A stretch of 64,000 bases of DNA from Amborella trichopoda (taxonomy: Eukaryota > Streptophyta > Magnoliopsida > Amborellales > Amborellaceae): assembly GCF_000471905.2 (NCBI RefSeq), contig NW_006499810.1:3116563-3180562 (forward strand), written 5' to 3'. Positions 45,545 to 57,930 of this stretch are shown one piece after another. A model generated the notes under the pieces. The model did no database searches and was not told where the DNA came from. It saw only the letters and a program-made list of their open reading frames with translations. The number at the start of each line of letters is the position of its first letter. The stretch's first letter is position 1. Position numbers and translations under genes: made by a program.

Positions 45545-46208
45545 AGTGGCAAAGAAGTAAACACTCTTTGGCCCCCCTTGTCCTTCAAGGGGTAGGTGAG
45601 TCACAAAGATAATGCAGACATATTAAATTTCATCATGACGTTTCGTGGTCAGAAGACACACCAACTCTCCCTCCAACACATTGCGCTCCCCACTCACCCA
45701 TCTGGGGCATTTCCATCGTAGGGCTTTCAGCGTGAGATATCGGTGAGTTACATAACCTCGAAACTCGAGTTGAATTTTCTGGCCATGCCACTTAACTTCC
45801 GGGTTTTCACAATTTCATATTCTTAAACTTGGCATTTTCTTTGATTTTTTTAGGGTTTCCTTATGTCTTCTATAGGTTTTTCTATTTTAAGAAAAGGTTT
45901 TCTTGGTCAATTCTGAAGAGAGAGATGAGGTGGCAATGCGGTAATCATCATATACAGGTGTCCAAGCTCCTTCATTTTTTAAAGTCTTTTTTGAAGTTTT
46001 AAAAATAAGGGGGGAATTTTGAAATGGAACCCGGAGCTTTGAACATGTCACGATTTTAATAAAGAAATTAAAGTTTTTGAAAACACAATACATATAGTGA
46101 ATCATTAAAAAAAGAGAAAGATATTTTGAAAAACAAATTTTTAGTTAGCAGTTTTAGCTTCTACAACCATAGAGCCCTCTAAGCAGTTTCACCTCATGTA
46201 GCGATGGA
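45545..46208 (+). repeat. Dispersed repeat, copy 2 (partner at 22129-22776)
   Basis: It shares the same ordered blocks as copy 1, from GAGTGGCAAAGAAGTA to AGAGCCCTCTAAGCA. The minus-strand frame at 45887-46105 corresponds to 22458-22736 in copy 1 but is not protein-like. The copies have drifted considerably, so the duplication is old. Confidence 0.75.
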
Positions 46209-46899
46209 CAAGGTAGTTGGCCGTTATACTCATAAAACCATGGAGTGTTTTTTTAAAGAAAAGTTTTGAAATGAAATTTTTAAGTTTTTTTTTTAATAAT
46301 AAATGTGGGTCTTACAGTTTAACCACTTGTGACCACTTTGGTGGACCCTATATGAGCATGCCAGTTCCTTGCTTGAATATTTAGGATGAGGAATCATCAA
46401 GTATTTCTTTATCTTCGAACCTCAGCTCTTGTATTTCAGTTCAAATGAGAGTTCTCTAGAGTTTTCGCTTAAAACAGAGTCTTGAAGAACACAAGATATT
46501 GCCCCTAGGTGTTTAGAATCTCTTTGGATTTTCGATTTCGTTCCTCCACCATTGACGTTTCGAAGTCAAAATGATCGAGGTCCTTAACAATGTTCCATCA
46601 AGCTAATGCATATTGATTTTTTCTTTTCACACCATTCTAACTTAGGAAGAAGGAAGACAAGATGTTTAGAGAGAAAAGACTATGGAGAATAAAAGGAAAG
46701 GAGAGAAGGAAAGGAGAGAACTTCTTATTTTTCATCGCGGGCCTTTCGGCTTTTTAGCCTGATAGCCTTTTTTCAAATGCTTGGGACTCCTTTTGGATTT
46801 TAAACCTAGCGAATTCATTTTTTTTCATTTATTTTCTCATCACCCTGGAGTCCCTTTCGGGTATTAAGCCTGGTTGCATTTTCTCCAACTGATGTTGCT
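46209..46899. other. Retroelement-type non-coding DNA
   Basis: No gene seen. The segment TTTCGGCTTTTTAGCCTGATAG / CCTTTCGGGTATTAAGCCTGGTTG (46740-46880) repeats a phrase three times. Confidence 0.3.
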
Positions 46900-47353
46900 G
46901 GGGTCTTGGTTTCCCTCGGGTCAGGAGGCGAAAACCCTCTCTCGAACAATCGCGGAGGTCCGACACGTGGTGCACGCGGGCCCTCCTACTCGGGAATAGG
47001 TGCCGACGGTCAAAGAGATTTTGCTATTGGAGCGCGGGCGCTCTTTATGGTGATTGGTGGGGTTCGGGGACGCGCCCGAGCGGATTGCCCTCTTAGAGCA
47101 ATTACGAAGCCCTCCGGCTGCTTGTCAGTGCAGTTTAGATGGGGCCCCTCTTCAAGCTTGCAACCTCTCTCTTCTCTCTCTAAGCTATTGGAATGGGATC
47201 CAAATGTCCCTACTCCTTGGTCGTTATCTTGAGGGGACCGACTAGCCGCTAAAGGGGGGGTGAGGAAACCCAAGGTTGATACCCACGGGTTTACTCACAT
47301 CTGCAAGCTTGAGGGCAGATGCGGGCTGTTGCACGGACGAGGTCACGCATGGA

Positions 47354-47393
<40 letters not shown>

Positions 47394-48350
47394 GGTGACT
47401 CAGGCCAGGGTGCCCATGGGATCGTGCACTCAGGGGTATCTTTTCTCTCTCAAAATTTTTTTTCTCTCTCTCTCCTCTCACGTAGGGATTGGAGACTCAC
47501 AAGGGAATACAAGCTAATGAGGCAAGCGTAATCTAGCCTTGATTCTTCCCATCCTTTGGGGGTATTGGGGCTTCAAAGAAGGAGCCTGAGGGTTTTAAAG
47601 AGGGTTAGAAGATGGTCTAAAAGAGTAGCCTAAAGCAAGTCCTCTTACAAATAGGTCAAGCTTGCTTATATAGAAGATTCACCAAACAGGGGTGAATGCT
47701 CAAAAGCCAAGCTTAATTACAATTTAAGAAATTTGAAATAAATCCTAAAATTAGGCGTAAATGACCATAATATCCCTGAGATCTTTTGCAACCAAAATGT
47801 CTCTGAGATCTTTTGCACGAATGACGAAACCATCCCTACATGCACGTTGCTCCACCATGGCGAACCTTAAAAGCTTGTTCGGCAACTTGTGGTAGTGGTT
47901 CAGCTATTTCATTAGCATATCTTCAATGTCCTCGTAATTGTGAGCATTTTTGATGCTCTTTATTCGCAACGATCCAAGATTTGAATGGCGAGCTGTGCTT
48001 CACGGAATCCAAGGCTGCATCTTCTTGAACCCTGGTTCTCCCTCTGGTTCTGTGGGCACCTTCTCCTTGAAGCAATGCAGTTCCCGGTCACACCACATTG
48101 TGTGTCGTATGTCAAAATGATAAGGCTGGCATGATCTAGAATATGTCAACTTTTGAGCTCTCTCTGATTTTAGAGGAAGGCATTGTGCATTAGCAAAGCT
48201 ACTACTGCAAAGCGTTGTCGCAATCCTCATTTGTGAGGACTTGTTTGGTGAAACAGCACCGTGATAGTGTGAAACCCGCCAGTTGTGAGGTCGCATGGGC
48301 GTAGACCGCTTTGAGGAGGTCCGATTGAGCCCATATTTGGTCCTCAAGGG
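46900..48350 (-). repeat. LTR-like copy, minus strand, with TATA box
   Basis: A minus-strand CTATATAAGC box lies at 47664-47673. As at 33.9 kb it is preceded by an AATTTCTTAAATT-type AT-rich U3 end and a CACCCxTGTTTGG phrase, and followed by a GA/CT-rich leader containing a (GA)n microsatellite at 47356-47391. The frame at 48000-48347 has no recognised domain. Confidence 0.5.
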
Positions 48351-48770
48351 TTTTTTGACATTCTGAGTGTAACGGCAGTGTCCTGGTACAAATCTGCAGC
48401 CACTAGCATAGGGCTGCAGTTGAAGGATCGTTCTTTAGTGCGATGGCATCGCACCTAGGTCACGTGGCCCAAGGCTTTATTTTTTGGCACAACATTAGAC
48501 TGTTGGTGTTTGGTGTACCTATAAGACCAAGCTATCGTCGGCTCTCCCCTTATTCACATGGGCGATGGAGGTACGTTAAAAATTACATACAACCACTTGC
48601 CCCAACGGATGTTGCTCTTTGAGAGAAGCGAGAAGTGTAACATTCAAAAAACTTTAGTGTCGTAGCTTATGTGGCGATCTTTGCTAGGATGTGTTTATTG
48701 TCCCTCAAATATTTTTTTTTTTCTTGTTTGAGGGGTAGACCTTGTTGAGCTTTTCCCTTGATGGGGGGAA

Positions 48771-48786
48771 GGGGGGGGGGGGGGGG
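48771..48786 (+). repeat. G16 homopolymer
   Basis: Sixteen consecutive G, preceded by GGGGGGAA: a strong G-quadruplex candidate and a likely place for assembly length error. Confidence 0.9.
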
Positions 48787-48962
48787 TGACCAAAGTGGCT
48801 TCTAGTTGTCCAGTGCTTTGTTGAGGGGTGTTCTTCAAGTTCCGTCTGAATCCGTTTTCTGGGAGAACGCGTTGATGGTCTGCCTTCGGCGGGCTTACAA
48901 CTTTTGTATGGTGATGGTGGTGGTGAGAAAACCGAAACACCAGGTGGTGGTGAGCAAGTAGG

Positions 48963-49800
48963 GTACCTCTTCGGTCCACATCCTGTGGTCCAGTTGGGGG
49001 TCTCCCGAATGGGACCCCGACGTGATAGAGAGGGGGCTTATGAGGTGGTCACATTTCAAGAGACTTCACCCTCGATGCTGGTGTTTATTTTGAGAAGGAG
49101 AGAAGGGCAGGCAAGGTACCTCTTTGGTTCACATCCTACTGGTCCAGTTGGGGATCTCCCGAATTACCCAGATGTGATAGGGAGGTGGTCTCATTTCAAC
49201 AGACTTCACCCTAGATGCTGGTGTTTGTTTTGAGAAGGAGAGAAAGGAAGGCAGCGTACCTCTTCGGTCCACATCCTACTAGTTCAGTTGGGGATCTCCC
49301 GGATTATCCGGATGTGATAGGGAGGTGGCCTCTAAGATAGTCTCATTTCAAGAGACTTCACCCTAGATGCTGGTGTTTTTTTTGAGAATGAGAGAATGAT
49401 AGGCAGGGTAACTCTTCAGTCCATATTCTACTGTTCCAATTGGGGATCTCCCAAATTACCCGGACATGATAGGGAGGTGGTCTCATTTCAAAAGAGTTCA
49501 CCCTGAATGCTGGAGTTTGATGAGAAGAAAGGCACGCATGGTACCTCTTTGGCTCACGCCCTACTAGTCTGGTTGGGGTTCTCCCAAATTACTCAGACGT
49601 GAGGCGGTCTCACTTCAGGAGACTTCACCCTGAATGCCGGTATTTGTTTTGAGAACAAGAGAAGGGCATGCAGAGTACCTCTTCGGTCCACATCCTGTTG
49701 GTCCAGTTGGGGATCTCCCGAATTACCCAAACGTGATAGGGAGGTGGCCTCTGAGGCAGTCTCATTTCAGGAGACTTCACCCTATAAGCCATTATTTGTT
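48963..49800 (+). repeat. Tandem array A: six units of 133-153 bp
   Basis: Units start GTACCTCTTCGGTCCACATCC at 48963, 49116, 49256, 49408, 49541 and 49675. Each holds CAGTTGGGGATCTCCCGAAT, a GATAGGGAGGTGG phrase and GAGACTTCACCCT. Confidence 0.9.
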
Positions 49801-49829
49801 TTGGAGGAGAGGAAATTGGCATTTTTGTG

Positions 49830-50430
49830 GCAGCACTAAGGCCCGGGATTGGATGCAGCACTAGGGCTTGAGTTGTTTTTGAGTGGCACTGGGGCCTGAT
49901 ATTTTTTTTTTTTAGCACTTGAGGTTTTTTTTTAATGGCACTGGAGCCTAAAATTGAAGTTGGCACTGGGGTCAGTGACTTTCTTTGTGACACTGGTGCT
50001 AGAGATTTTTTTGTGGCACTTGGGCAGGAGATTGAAGTTGGCACTAGAGCCAGAGAAGTTTTGTAGCACTGGGGCCGGAGATTTTTTGTGGCACTGTGGC
50101 CAAAGATTGTTTGTGGCACTGGGGCCGAAGATTGAAGTTGGCAATGTGGCTGGAGATTGAATTTGCACTGGGACCGTAGAATGAAGTTGGCACTGGGGCT
50201 GAAAATATTTTTTTTGGGCAGCACTGAGTCTGGAGATTGAAGATGGCACTGGAGCCGGAGATTTTTTTGTGGCATTGGGGCGGAAGATTGAAGTTGGCAC
50301 TGGGGCTGGAAATGTTTTTGTGGCACTAGGGCCGACGATTTTTTGTGGCACCAGGGCCGAAGATTTTTTGGGGCACTGGGGCTAGAGATTGAAGTTGGCA
50401 TTTGGGCCGGAGATTAGAGTTGATTCAAGC
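49830..50430 (+). repeat. Tandem array B: ~28-bp units
   Basis: TTGGCACTGGGGCCGGAGATTGAAG alternates with TTTTTTGTGGCACTGGGGCC for roughly twenty units. The long minus-strand frame across it (49625-50401) is a repeat product. Confidence 0.9.
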
Positions 50431-50929
50431 GTACTTGCGGGTTTTCACTTGAATCAGGTGGAAATTGTGCCAGTAGAGTTGTTTTCACCAAATTCTTTTA
50501 CTAGGCCGTTTTTACTCGTGACTTTGAGGTCACGTCCACCCTTTTCGTTTCTACTTTTGCTCATGGCGCTCTTGCAGGTTTTCGCCATGCCCGGATTTTT
50601 TTTTCTCAGGTCTCTTTTACTCATGACTTCGTGGCATGCCCGCTTGGCATTTTGATTGATGGTTCCCTTGTCGGTTTTCACCATGTTCCCTGAAGCTCTT
50701 GTTTTTTTCAGTCGTAGTGGTTGCCGCCACACCCCACTTCTTTTTTTTTTTTAAGGGGAGAGGGAGGTCACTAGCATAGTGAGACTTGATAATGGAGTTC
50801 GATTGGAATGGCTCTGTCTCCGATTGATGTAGCAGCAGGTGGTCGAGGCAGAGTGAGCCTACACAGGATGGGGTGTTGCCCCGAAGAGGGTGGCTTTGTT
50901 GCGACCGGGGGCAGGATGTGCCTGCGCAG
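50431..50929. other. Non-coding spacer between arrays B and C
   Basis: No gene is recognised; phrases such as GTTTTCGCCATGCCCG repeat loosely. Confidence 0.35.
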
Positions 50930-51297
50930 GCTCGATGATAGCAGAGGGCGAAGTGTTGACGGTACCCCGTGGGGGTGAAGCATTGATGGCACCCACGGGG
51001 GGGGGGGGGTGGAGTGTTGAAGGCACCAGCGAGGGGTGGAGTGTTGATGGTATCTGTGGGGGGTGAAGCATTAAAGGCACCAGCGAGGGGTGAAGAGTTG
51101 ACGGAACCCACAGGGGGGTGGAGTGCTGATGGTACTCGTAGGGGATGGAGTGTTGATGGTACCCGCATAGGGTAGAGTGTTGATGGTACCCCCGAGGGGT
51201 GAAGCACTGAGGGCACCAGTGGGGGTGAAGTGTCGAAGGCACCCGGGGGGGGTGGAGTGTTGATGGTACCTGTGGGGGGTGAAGTGTTGATGCCTCG
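50930..51297 (+). repeat. Tandem array C: GC-rich ~26- to 32-bp units
   Basis: About thirteen units of GTGTTGATGGTACCCGxGGGGGG type, with starts near 50956, 50981, 51016 and onward to 51286. Runs of 5-13 G separate units. Minus-strand frames here (50617-51216, 50859-51320) are repeat products. Confidence 0.9.
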
Positions 51298-51397
51298 AAG
51301 GGGTTTGCTTCGGTAGACAACGCTTGGCTGACGAAATGTCTTCAGACCGACAGGAGGTCAGAAAGAGAGTGCCACCTGGGAGGTGGAGCCTGGTGTT

Positions 51398-54010
51398 GGA
51401 AGACTTTTTTCATCATCATGGGTCCCCGGTCAATAAAGCCTAACAAACAGTGGAACTTTGGACAATCTCATAATAGCCCCAGAACTGGTCCAGATCTTCA
51501 TAAAGACTCTCAAAAGTCTCATGCCAAGTTTCCTCGCATTCTGACATGTTTAAGGCAGCACAAACAGAGAAACAGTTTTGGCAGAATCAACCTCTTGCAC
51601 CCTAAAATGGACCCTATAACCAGAGCTATATTTTTGATGTCTCAATTTGCTGTGAAACCACCGTCATTGGATCCGAAACGAGCTGAAAACCCACAGGAGT
51701 CAAATTTTAGCTTGAACGGATATCTCAGGAAGAAGTTATAGGTGAAAGAGTGAAATAGGAGGAGCCACATGCTATTCCCGTGCGGCCACCCTGCAACTCA
51801 ACTCCATTAAAGGGGTAGTCATGATCAATGAATTTTGATTCTTATATCTCCCTTGTCCGAGATAGGATCATGCTCAAACTTGATGGAGCGTGTTCGTCTC
51901 GTCGAGACGAACGTTTCGATATGTGGCGCACCCCACGAGGACCCACGAGCGCTAAGAAAAGCTAGAGAGAAATTCCTGATCTGTGAAGAAAGTGCAGAAA
52001 AATCAGCAGCGCCGTGCCTCGCTCGAGCAGCCAAATCATGCCTCTAACAAGCCCGATCGATGTGAAACTAATTTCATCGTGTGCATAAGGCCTAGGGCTA
52101 TCTCTAGTCTGAACTTCGTACATGATGAACGATCGTATTCCACACACGAAGCTGACGAATTGCTCGCAATTGTGTCACCGAAATTCTAGATTTCAGCCAA
52201 AACTCCAAAATTGCAAAATCTTTATCCGAGCACGGAATTGAGTTGCGTTTGTTGCCCCGCGATCGTGACGGCCAGCTCAGTATGATCCAACAAAGAAATC
52301 ATAAAAAAACATGAAGGGATGAACACACAATTGATCCAAAGTTTCAAGATTTGTTCAAATTTCAAGTAACAAGATCGTGCCCTAAAAAAACAATCCATGG
52401 CTTGAAGTTGGTATCAAATCGATTTTCATGCCGAGCCCTACAAGAAAACAATCATCTTTTGATCTAACAGGCATCAGAGCATCCCCGGATCATCCATAGA
52501 AAATCATGCATGTTCTAAGGCAATACAGGGACTGCCTTGGAAATTCAGAACTTGTTAAGAAGGGGCAATTCTGTCATTTTTTACCCTATTTTCTAATTTA
52601 TTTTAATTCAGTTAAATCTTAATTTCCAAAAATTAGGTTTAATTTGATCAATTCACCCATGTTTGAGAACAATTCTATATATACCACGTACCATCATTGT
52701 ATGCAGACGATTAAAAGCCCTTCACGAAAGAGAATTTTTACTTAATAGAATTCACTTTCCTTCTCATTGTTGGGTCACATTTGGAGAGAGAGAGAATAAA
52801 GAGAGAGAAACTTTTGGACAGTAAGCTCATGGTAATCTTCTCTCTCTTCTTTTCTTTCTTCTTCCTCTTCTTCATCTGAGCCTCCCTCAGAGTCCATGCA
52901 CGACAGTGGTAGTGTCGCATATGCCTCTTCCTTTTTTTTTTCCCTTTCCTGTGGTTTCACAGGTCACGCATGGCGATGGAAGCACCATGTGCGAGCCCCT
53001 TTCCCCCTTCTATTAGTTAATCTCTATCACTCAGTGAGGTTTTCAGACGGCGCTGCTCATCAACGTCCGCAGATGAATCCTCGATGCCTCAGTGAATAAC
53101 ACAAACGACGAACCTTATTGCCGCCTATAGGGGTATTCCCCTGTTGTGCACCAATCGCAGATGGCGATGTCTATCGCCGCTCGTGAAAGTGTGCGGCAAC
53201 ACCTGTCACCGTCTGCGAACTTCCTCCGTGCGCTCGGTGCCTATCGCCGTCCGTGAGCTTCACTTGGTGCCTATCGCCGTCCGCAAGCTTTCTTCATGCA
53301 CTCGGTGCCTATCTTCAGGCAGATGTGTGCTGCCTTCTTGTGTTGCCCTATCGACAATGCCTAGCGCCGCCCGTGGTTCACCGCTTGCCCTCTAGCCATG
53401 GGGAGTAGTGCCTAGCACCGTCCAAGAGCTATGACACTGCTACTCCACAGTTATGGGTGGTGACACTTAGAGTCGTCGGGACCCCATCTCTTAACTATCT
53501 CGTGTAGTTTTTTCATTATATTTTCACTTGACCGAGGATGGACTCAGTCTAGTGTTGCGATAACGGTCTGGCTGTCGAGCAGTATTGCTGTCGTGCTGGT
53601 CCCGAGTACCATGCATGTCTTGCTGCCACACCATATTAGGACAGTCATGTTGATCATGGTTTCGAGGAGTATTTACTTCGCACAGGTCCAAAATACCATA
53701 CCCATCTTGCTACCACTCCGGGTCGGTCATTGCACTGGTCTAGCTATCATGTTAGCCTCATCCCCTAATCGAGTACCCTCTTCTTTTTCCCTCATGTTCA
53801 AACCTTCCACTTCATCACCCTAACTTCTCACATTCTTAGCCATGCGAATGTGTGTTGCCTTAAGACATGGGTGGGCCTTTCAGCCCACTTGTCTTGCAAA
53901 TTAACCATAGTAGTGTTGTGCAGAAAATAGGGAGATTGTAGGTCAAGGGAGGCATTTACGAACCAGTTGAAGTAGCTGGGGGGCTTTTTATTGTAATCTA
54001 AGAGGGGGGG
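51398..54010 (+). repeat. Tat-type LTR, plus strand (ends uncertain)
   Basis: The U3 has a TATATATA box (52676-52683) followed by CACGTACCATC and then GTTGGGTCACATTTGGAGAGAG (52758-52785). The segment 52718-54010 recurs at 58196-59540 in the same orientation, ending in both with AGCTGGGGGGCTTT. Within it, the phrase GGTGCCTATCGCCGTCCG is repeated (53230-53310). The exact ends were not determined; 51398 is a guess from the purine-rich stretch just before it. The other frames in this stretch are shadows. Confidence 0.6.
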
Positions 54011-54984
54011 TCTCCACCCCACGCACGCACCTAAGAGCTCATGGTCCAATGAATAGAGACACACCTCGAGACAACTTCATGCTGCCTCGAACTCATGTTC
54101 AAGGCTAGGCTTTCTCGGGCCAAACCTTGTGCATGCCATGCATCCTACAGTTCAGGGCAGCGCCAGTTCGGTGTCAGCTCAAGCACATGAGTGTCTCCCA
54201 CTTTGTCCTCCCTCTCACCACAACTGCTTCACTCTGTGATAGATGGGCTTCTACCCGGTCCCTCACGGATACAAGCTCATGGGTCTCGACCTCCTAAGGT
54301 TGAACCAGTTGAGCAAACCGGGCGAACCCCCAAGTCACTCGGATTGTTAACCCTAAAGGTGCACACGCACCGACATTGCAGGTTCCTCCTCGATCTCAGC
54401 TCAGTCGGAGTCATGAACCAGCTCCTTCTTCTGTCACTCCTCTCTCACCTGGCAAGCACCTCGAGACCTGGTACTCAAAGGTCTTCCCTAAGAGTACCAT
54501 CTTGAGCCACCCTCAGATCATCCTTGCACCCAGGCCCCACAAAGGAATTTGGGGCAACGGCCTGATGTCAGACAGAGGCCTCCAACCTCTAAGGAAGAAA
54601 CCTAGGTTGCTTTTTGTCCTTGACCCCACTCTCTCCTCCAGCTCATAGACGTGGCCCTCGTATGCTCAAGAAAAGTGCGGCAGTCCTTGGACCCCACTCT
54701 CTAGTAGGCTTGGTTATAGAGTGAGGTCCATAGCCATCGTAAGATCAAGCAGAAGAAAGGTCTATAGATCCTGAACAAAGAAGCCCCTAAGGCAGTTGAG
54801 GTTACCACCTTTGGTGACCTCCTACGTCATAATCCCTTCTTCCCTCTTCAGACTTCAGAACCTGAGCAGGTCCAAGAATACTGCTCGGTGATCACTACCC
54901 AAAAGTCATGGTCCCAAGACCGTTGAGAACTGGTCTTCACATGGTCGGCAAACCAGGCTTGAGTTTAGTCGGGGCATATTGAGC
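54011..54984. other. Untranslated region between LTR and gag
   Basis: No primer site of the common Met type was found. Frames such as 54191-54505 show no known motif. By position this is the 5' leader of the Tat-type element. Confidence 0.35.
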
Positions 54985-56358
54985 CTTTGCAGACTAACTT
55001 GCCACGCACGACTTGCCAACCCCGGCCATCCATTACTCCACTTGGCTCTGACCTTTTAGAAAAAATGGTCAGTGTCATGGTGATTAACGAGCCAGACGAC
55101 GCCCAAGAAGAGCGGATGAATAAGTTTGAGGGAGTGATGCAGTCCATCCTCGAAAAGATTGAACGTCTAGAAGCCTTTAGGTCCCCTTCTTCTTACCATG
55201 AGACCGATTCCCCGCCAGGCAAAGACACATTTCCCAGGCAAACTCCCCCACCAATCTCCCAGGACAATTCTCCTTCTCGTGGGGTTTCCCAAACCGACAT
55301 AGACGCCATGGTGGCCCATAGCCTCAAGAACGAGGTCCCAGGCATGCAAAAGGCGTCGCTCTACCAGAAGCCGTACCCTTCGTACATCGACCAGGTGTCA
55401 TTTCCCCCGAACTATCAAAAAGGGAAGCTCACCCTTTTCAAAGGTACTACGTCCTCGCACCAGCATATTGCTCACTTCCAAGCGACCTGTTGAGAGACGA
55501 CAACTGATGGGTGACTCCTTCTCCGTCAGTTCATCGAGACTCTTGAAGGCCAGCCTTCCAGTGGTATGCTCGGCTGCCTCCAAACTCGATGCACACCTGG
55601 CAGGTAATGGAGCAGTTGTTTTACCAGCGCTTCTACAAAGTCCAAAGGAATGTGGAAACCATCGAGCTCCTCACTCCGACTCACGACCTAGGTGAGCCGG
55701 TTGACGAGTTCATCGCTTGATGGAGAGAGCTGGCAACCTTCCATGCCGCTCATTGGCCGAAAAAGAAGCAGTCCATACCTGCATATGGAATATGCTTCTC
55801 GTGATCGCCCTGCATGTCGAGGCTTCCAATCCACCCTCTATGTCAAAGCTCAGCTCTAAAGCAGTTCGTATTGAGGGTTTATCCAAACACCATGGCAAAT
55901 CTCATCAGCAACCCTTAGGCTCGAACTCCCACTGCAACAATCGAGGCAACCAGCAAAAAGCAGTGATCAGTGCGGCCATCACCGTGACTGACACTAACAA
56001 AGCCTCTTCTCAAACCCTGGACTGCTCCAAGGCACAAACGTCTCAGATCGTGGGCAAGAAGTAGTCCTACAATAAGGTCCCGCCCCCTAAAAACATAAAG
56101 CGAAGTGATTTCTAGACCCAACATCAAAACAAGGTGTATCCTTTTGACAAGAAGTGGGTCCCTGCATTGCTTCGACAACTACTGGAGCAAAACATGATCC
56201 AGCTGTCGGAGGTCAGCACTCCAGATCAAGCTGGACAGGAGACCCATGAGAGGTACTGCGCCTATCACAGGAAAGTAGGCCACCCCACTCAGGATTACTA
56301 TAAGCTCAACGACGCTATCGAAGCCCTTATTAACATGGGTCAAATAAAGCTCGAATAG
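54985..56358 (+). pseudogene. Tat-type Ty3/gypsy gag
   Basis: The frame 54987-55493 holds a coiled N-terminus (MNKFEGVMQSILEKIERLEA), a Pro/Ser-rich linker and KPYPSYIDQVSFPPNYQKG, LTLFKGTTSSHQHIAHFQ, the start of the capsid domain typical of Tat-lineage gag. The capsid continues in broken frames. Frame 56134-56358 shows FDKKWVPALLRQLLEQNMIQL and YCAYHRKVGHPTQDYYKLNDAI, a degenerate zinc-knuckle-like module (Tyr at the last Cys). A homologous gag lies inverted at 61.5-63 kb. Confidence 0.75.
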
Positions 56359-56400
56359 TTAAAGAAAGCATTCGGAGCAACTGAGGCTTCTCACATAGTG

Positions 56401-56920
56401 ACAATACAAGAAGATGATGGGGCACCCGCTATCCTCCGTGCACTATTTTCCATAATGCTCGAAGAGGGACACATCGCACCAAAGCCGACAAGGCAACCCA
56501 AGTTCCTCCCTCCAGGAACTGAGAACCTCTGGAGCTTGTATCACCTGATATGAGGCCATGATGTGAGCGAATGCACTGGCTTTCGTGAACTCTTGACGAA
56601 GAAGATGCAGCAATGTCGGGAAGCGCATGCTAACCCAGAAGGATGCCCTCAATTCCCTCTTCCACGGAGTGCAAGAAGAACTCCCGATGCAAGCCCCGAG
56701 AAGAGCTGGGCTAGGTCCTCTACAGGCCCTCTTCGAGGCGATGCTTCAACAGGGTATCGTCACTCCCAAGCCCGCCAAACAGCCTAAATGCCTTGCCTAG
56801 GGTACGGAAAACCTCTGGTACCCATATCACCAAGTATGCAACCACGAGCTGAAAGAATGCTTTGGCTTCGAAGCTATGGTCACTCGGAAGGTGTAGGAAG
56901 GCCACATCATTTGTATCATT
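56401..56920 (+). repeat. Two tandem knuckle-like gag/pol modules (~260 bp each)
   Basis: Module 1 (56401-56660) encodes ILRALFSIMLEEGHIAPKPT, a GTENLWSLYH phrase and GHDVSECTGF. Module 2 (56660-56920) encodes LQALFEAMLQQGIVTPKPAK, GTENLWYPYH and NHELKECFGF in one frame with two stops. A third start (VQEEIPLQVPYEH) follows at ~56945. Each resembles the degenerate knuckle at 56257-56330 with its following helix. Confidence 0.65.
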
Positions 56921-57930
56921 CTCTCAGAGCACTCTCAACCCGTCACTGCCGTCCAAGAGGAAATCCCACTACAGGTCCCTTACGAGCATACACCGGACCC
57001 TTCAGAGCCCTCGTCCTCTCAGCCCTGAGAAGTCTACTATGGGCGAAGTAGGCTCAAATCCCTGAAGCATGAGGTAGTCCACCAAGCTAGGACTACTCAT
57101 CAGCCCGCTAGGGTGAACCAAACCCCTCCTCAGGGATCCAAAAGGAGACGAGCACCCAAGTTAGCTCACTGAAGGAACCACAACCCTCAGCCTCCAGTCG
57201 AGGAAGAGTTTCTCAGGCCCTTCCTCCACTACTAACCTTACGGGCGTCATCCCCGGTGCAACTCGCCTTATCCTATCGTCCAATCGGACTGACGTCCCTG
57301 AGTCATCAACAGCTCAAGAGTCATCCAATATGGGTAATGACGCTAAAAGCACCCCACAATGTTCAAAGTCGAGGCAAGTCCTAAAATACCCCCTCCACAT
57401 GTCCAATTTTGGTGACGATGTAAAAAGCTGCCTACAACATTCTAACTCTTCTTCTTCTCCCTCTTCTATTTCTTTCACAGGTGTAGCTCGACAGTGCCAA
57501 GACTTTGACACTATGAGCAGAGAGCTCGGAGGCACCAGCCTTAGTAGGTCACAGCAGAAGCGCCTAAGAAAGATGCTAACCCAGCGGTTGGATTCATGAC
57601 AGTCGCCGACGCCCTGTTAACTCAAGCCAAGACGGAGCCACCCTCAAGGTCCTCTTCCAAAGAGGCCACCCACATGGTGCAAATCTTGAAAATACCATCC
57701 ACCACGGGGCAAATGAACTTGAGGTCAGGGAAGAAGCTACAACCCACACCTCAAAAGCTTAAGGTCCTCAAGTTTCTTGATCCTTCACTTTTCCCTAAGC
57801 CTCAACCTCAAACCTTTACATCCCTAATACAAATACCTATTGCTTCCCCATCAACCCAAACCACACCAACTGAACAACAAAGTCAGTCAGTGTCACAAAG
57901 GACAACTCTACCCCTTATTCCTTGGTCTAT
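56921..57930 (+). other. Retroelement-derived coding remnant, unassigned
   Basis: Frames at 57330-57599 and 57596-57930 are open, with Pro/Gln/Ser-rich text and no domain. They lie where protease and RT should be, but no RT motif is present, so most of pol is deleted. Confidence 0.4.

Noticed and set aside
47010-47273. Overlapping frames on both strands near 47 kb
   Set aside because: They lie in an LTR leader, are antiparallel to each other, and show no domain.
49625-50401. Long minus-strand open frame (258 codons) rich in Pro/Gln/Ser
   Set aside because: It is the translation of the ~28-bp tandem array B. Repeat unit length and composition explain the open frame.
50617-51320. Overlapping Pro/His/Ser-rich minus-strand frames, collagen- or extensin-like at first sight
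   Set aside because: They are products of GC-rich array C; two frames are open at once, a sign of repeat composition rather than selection.
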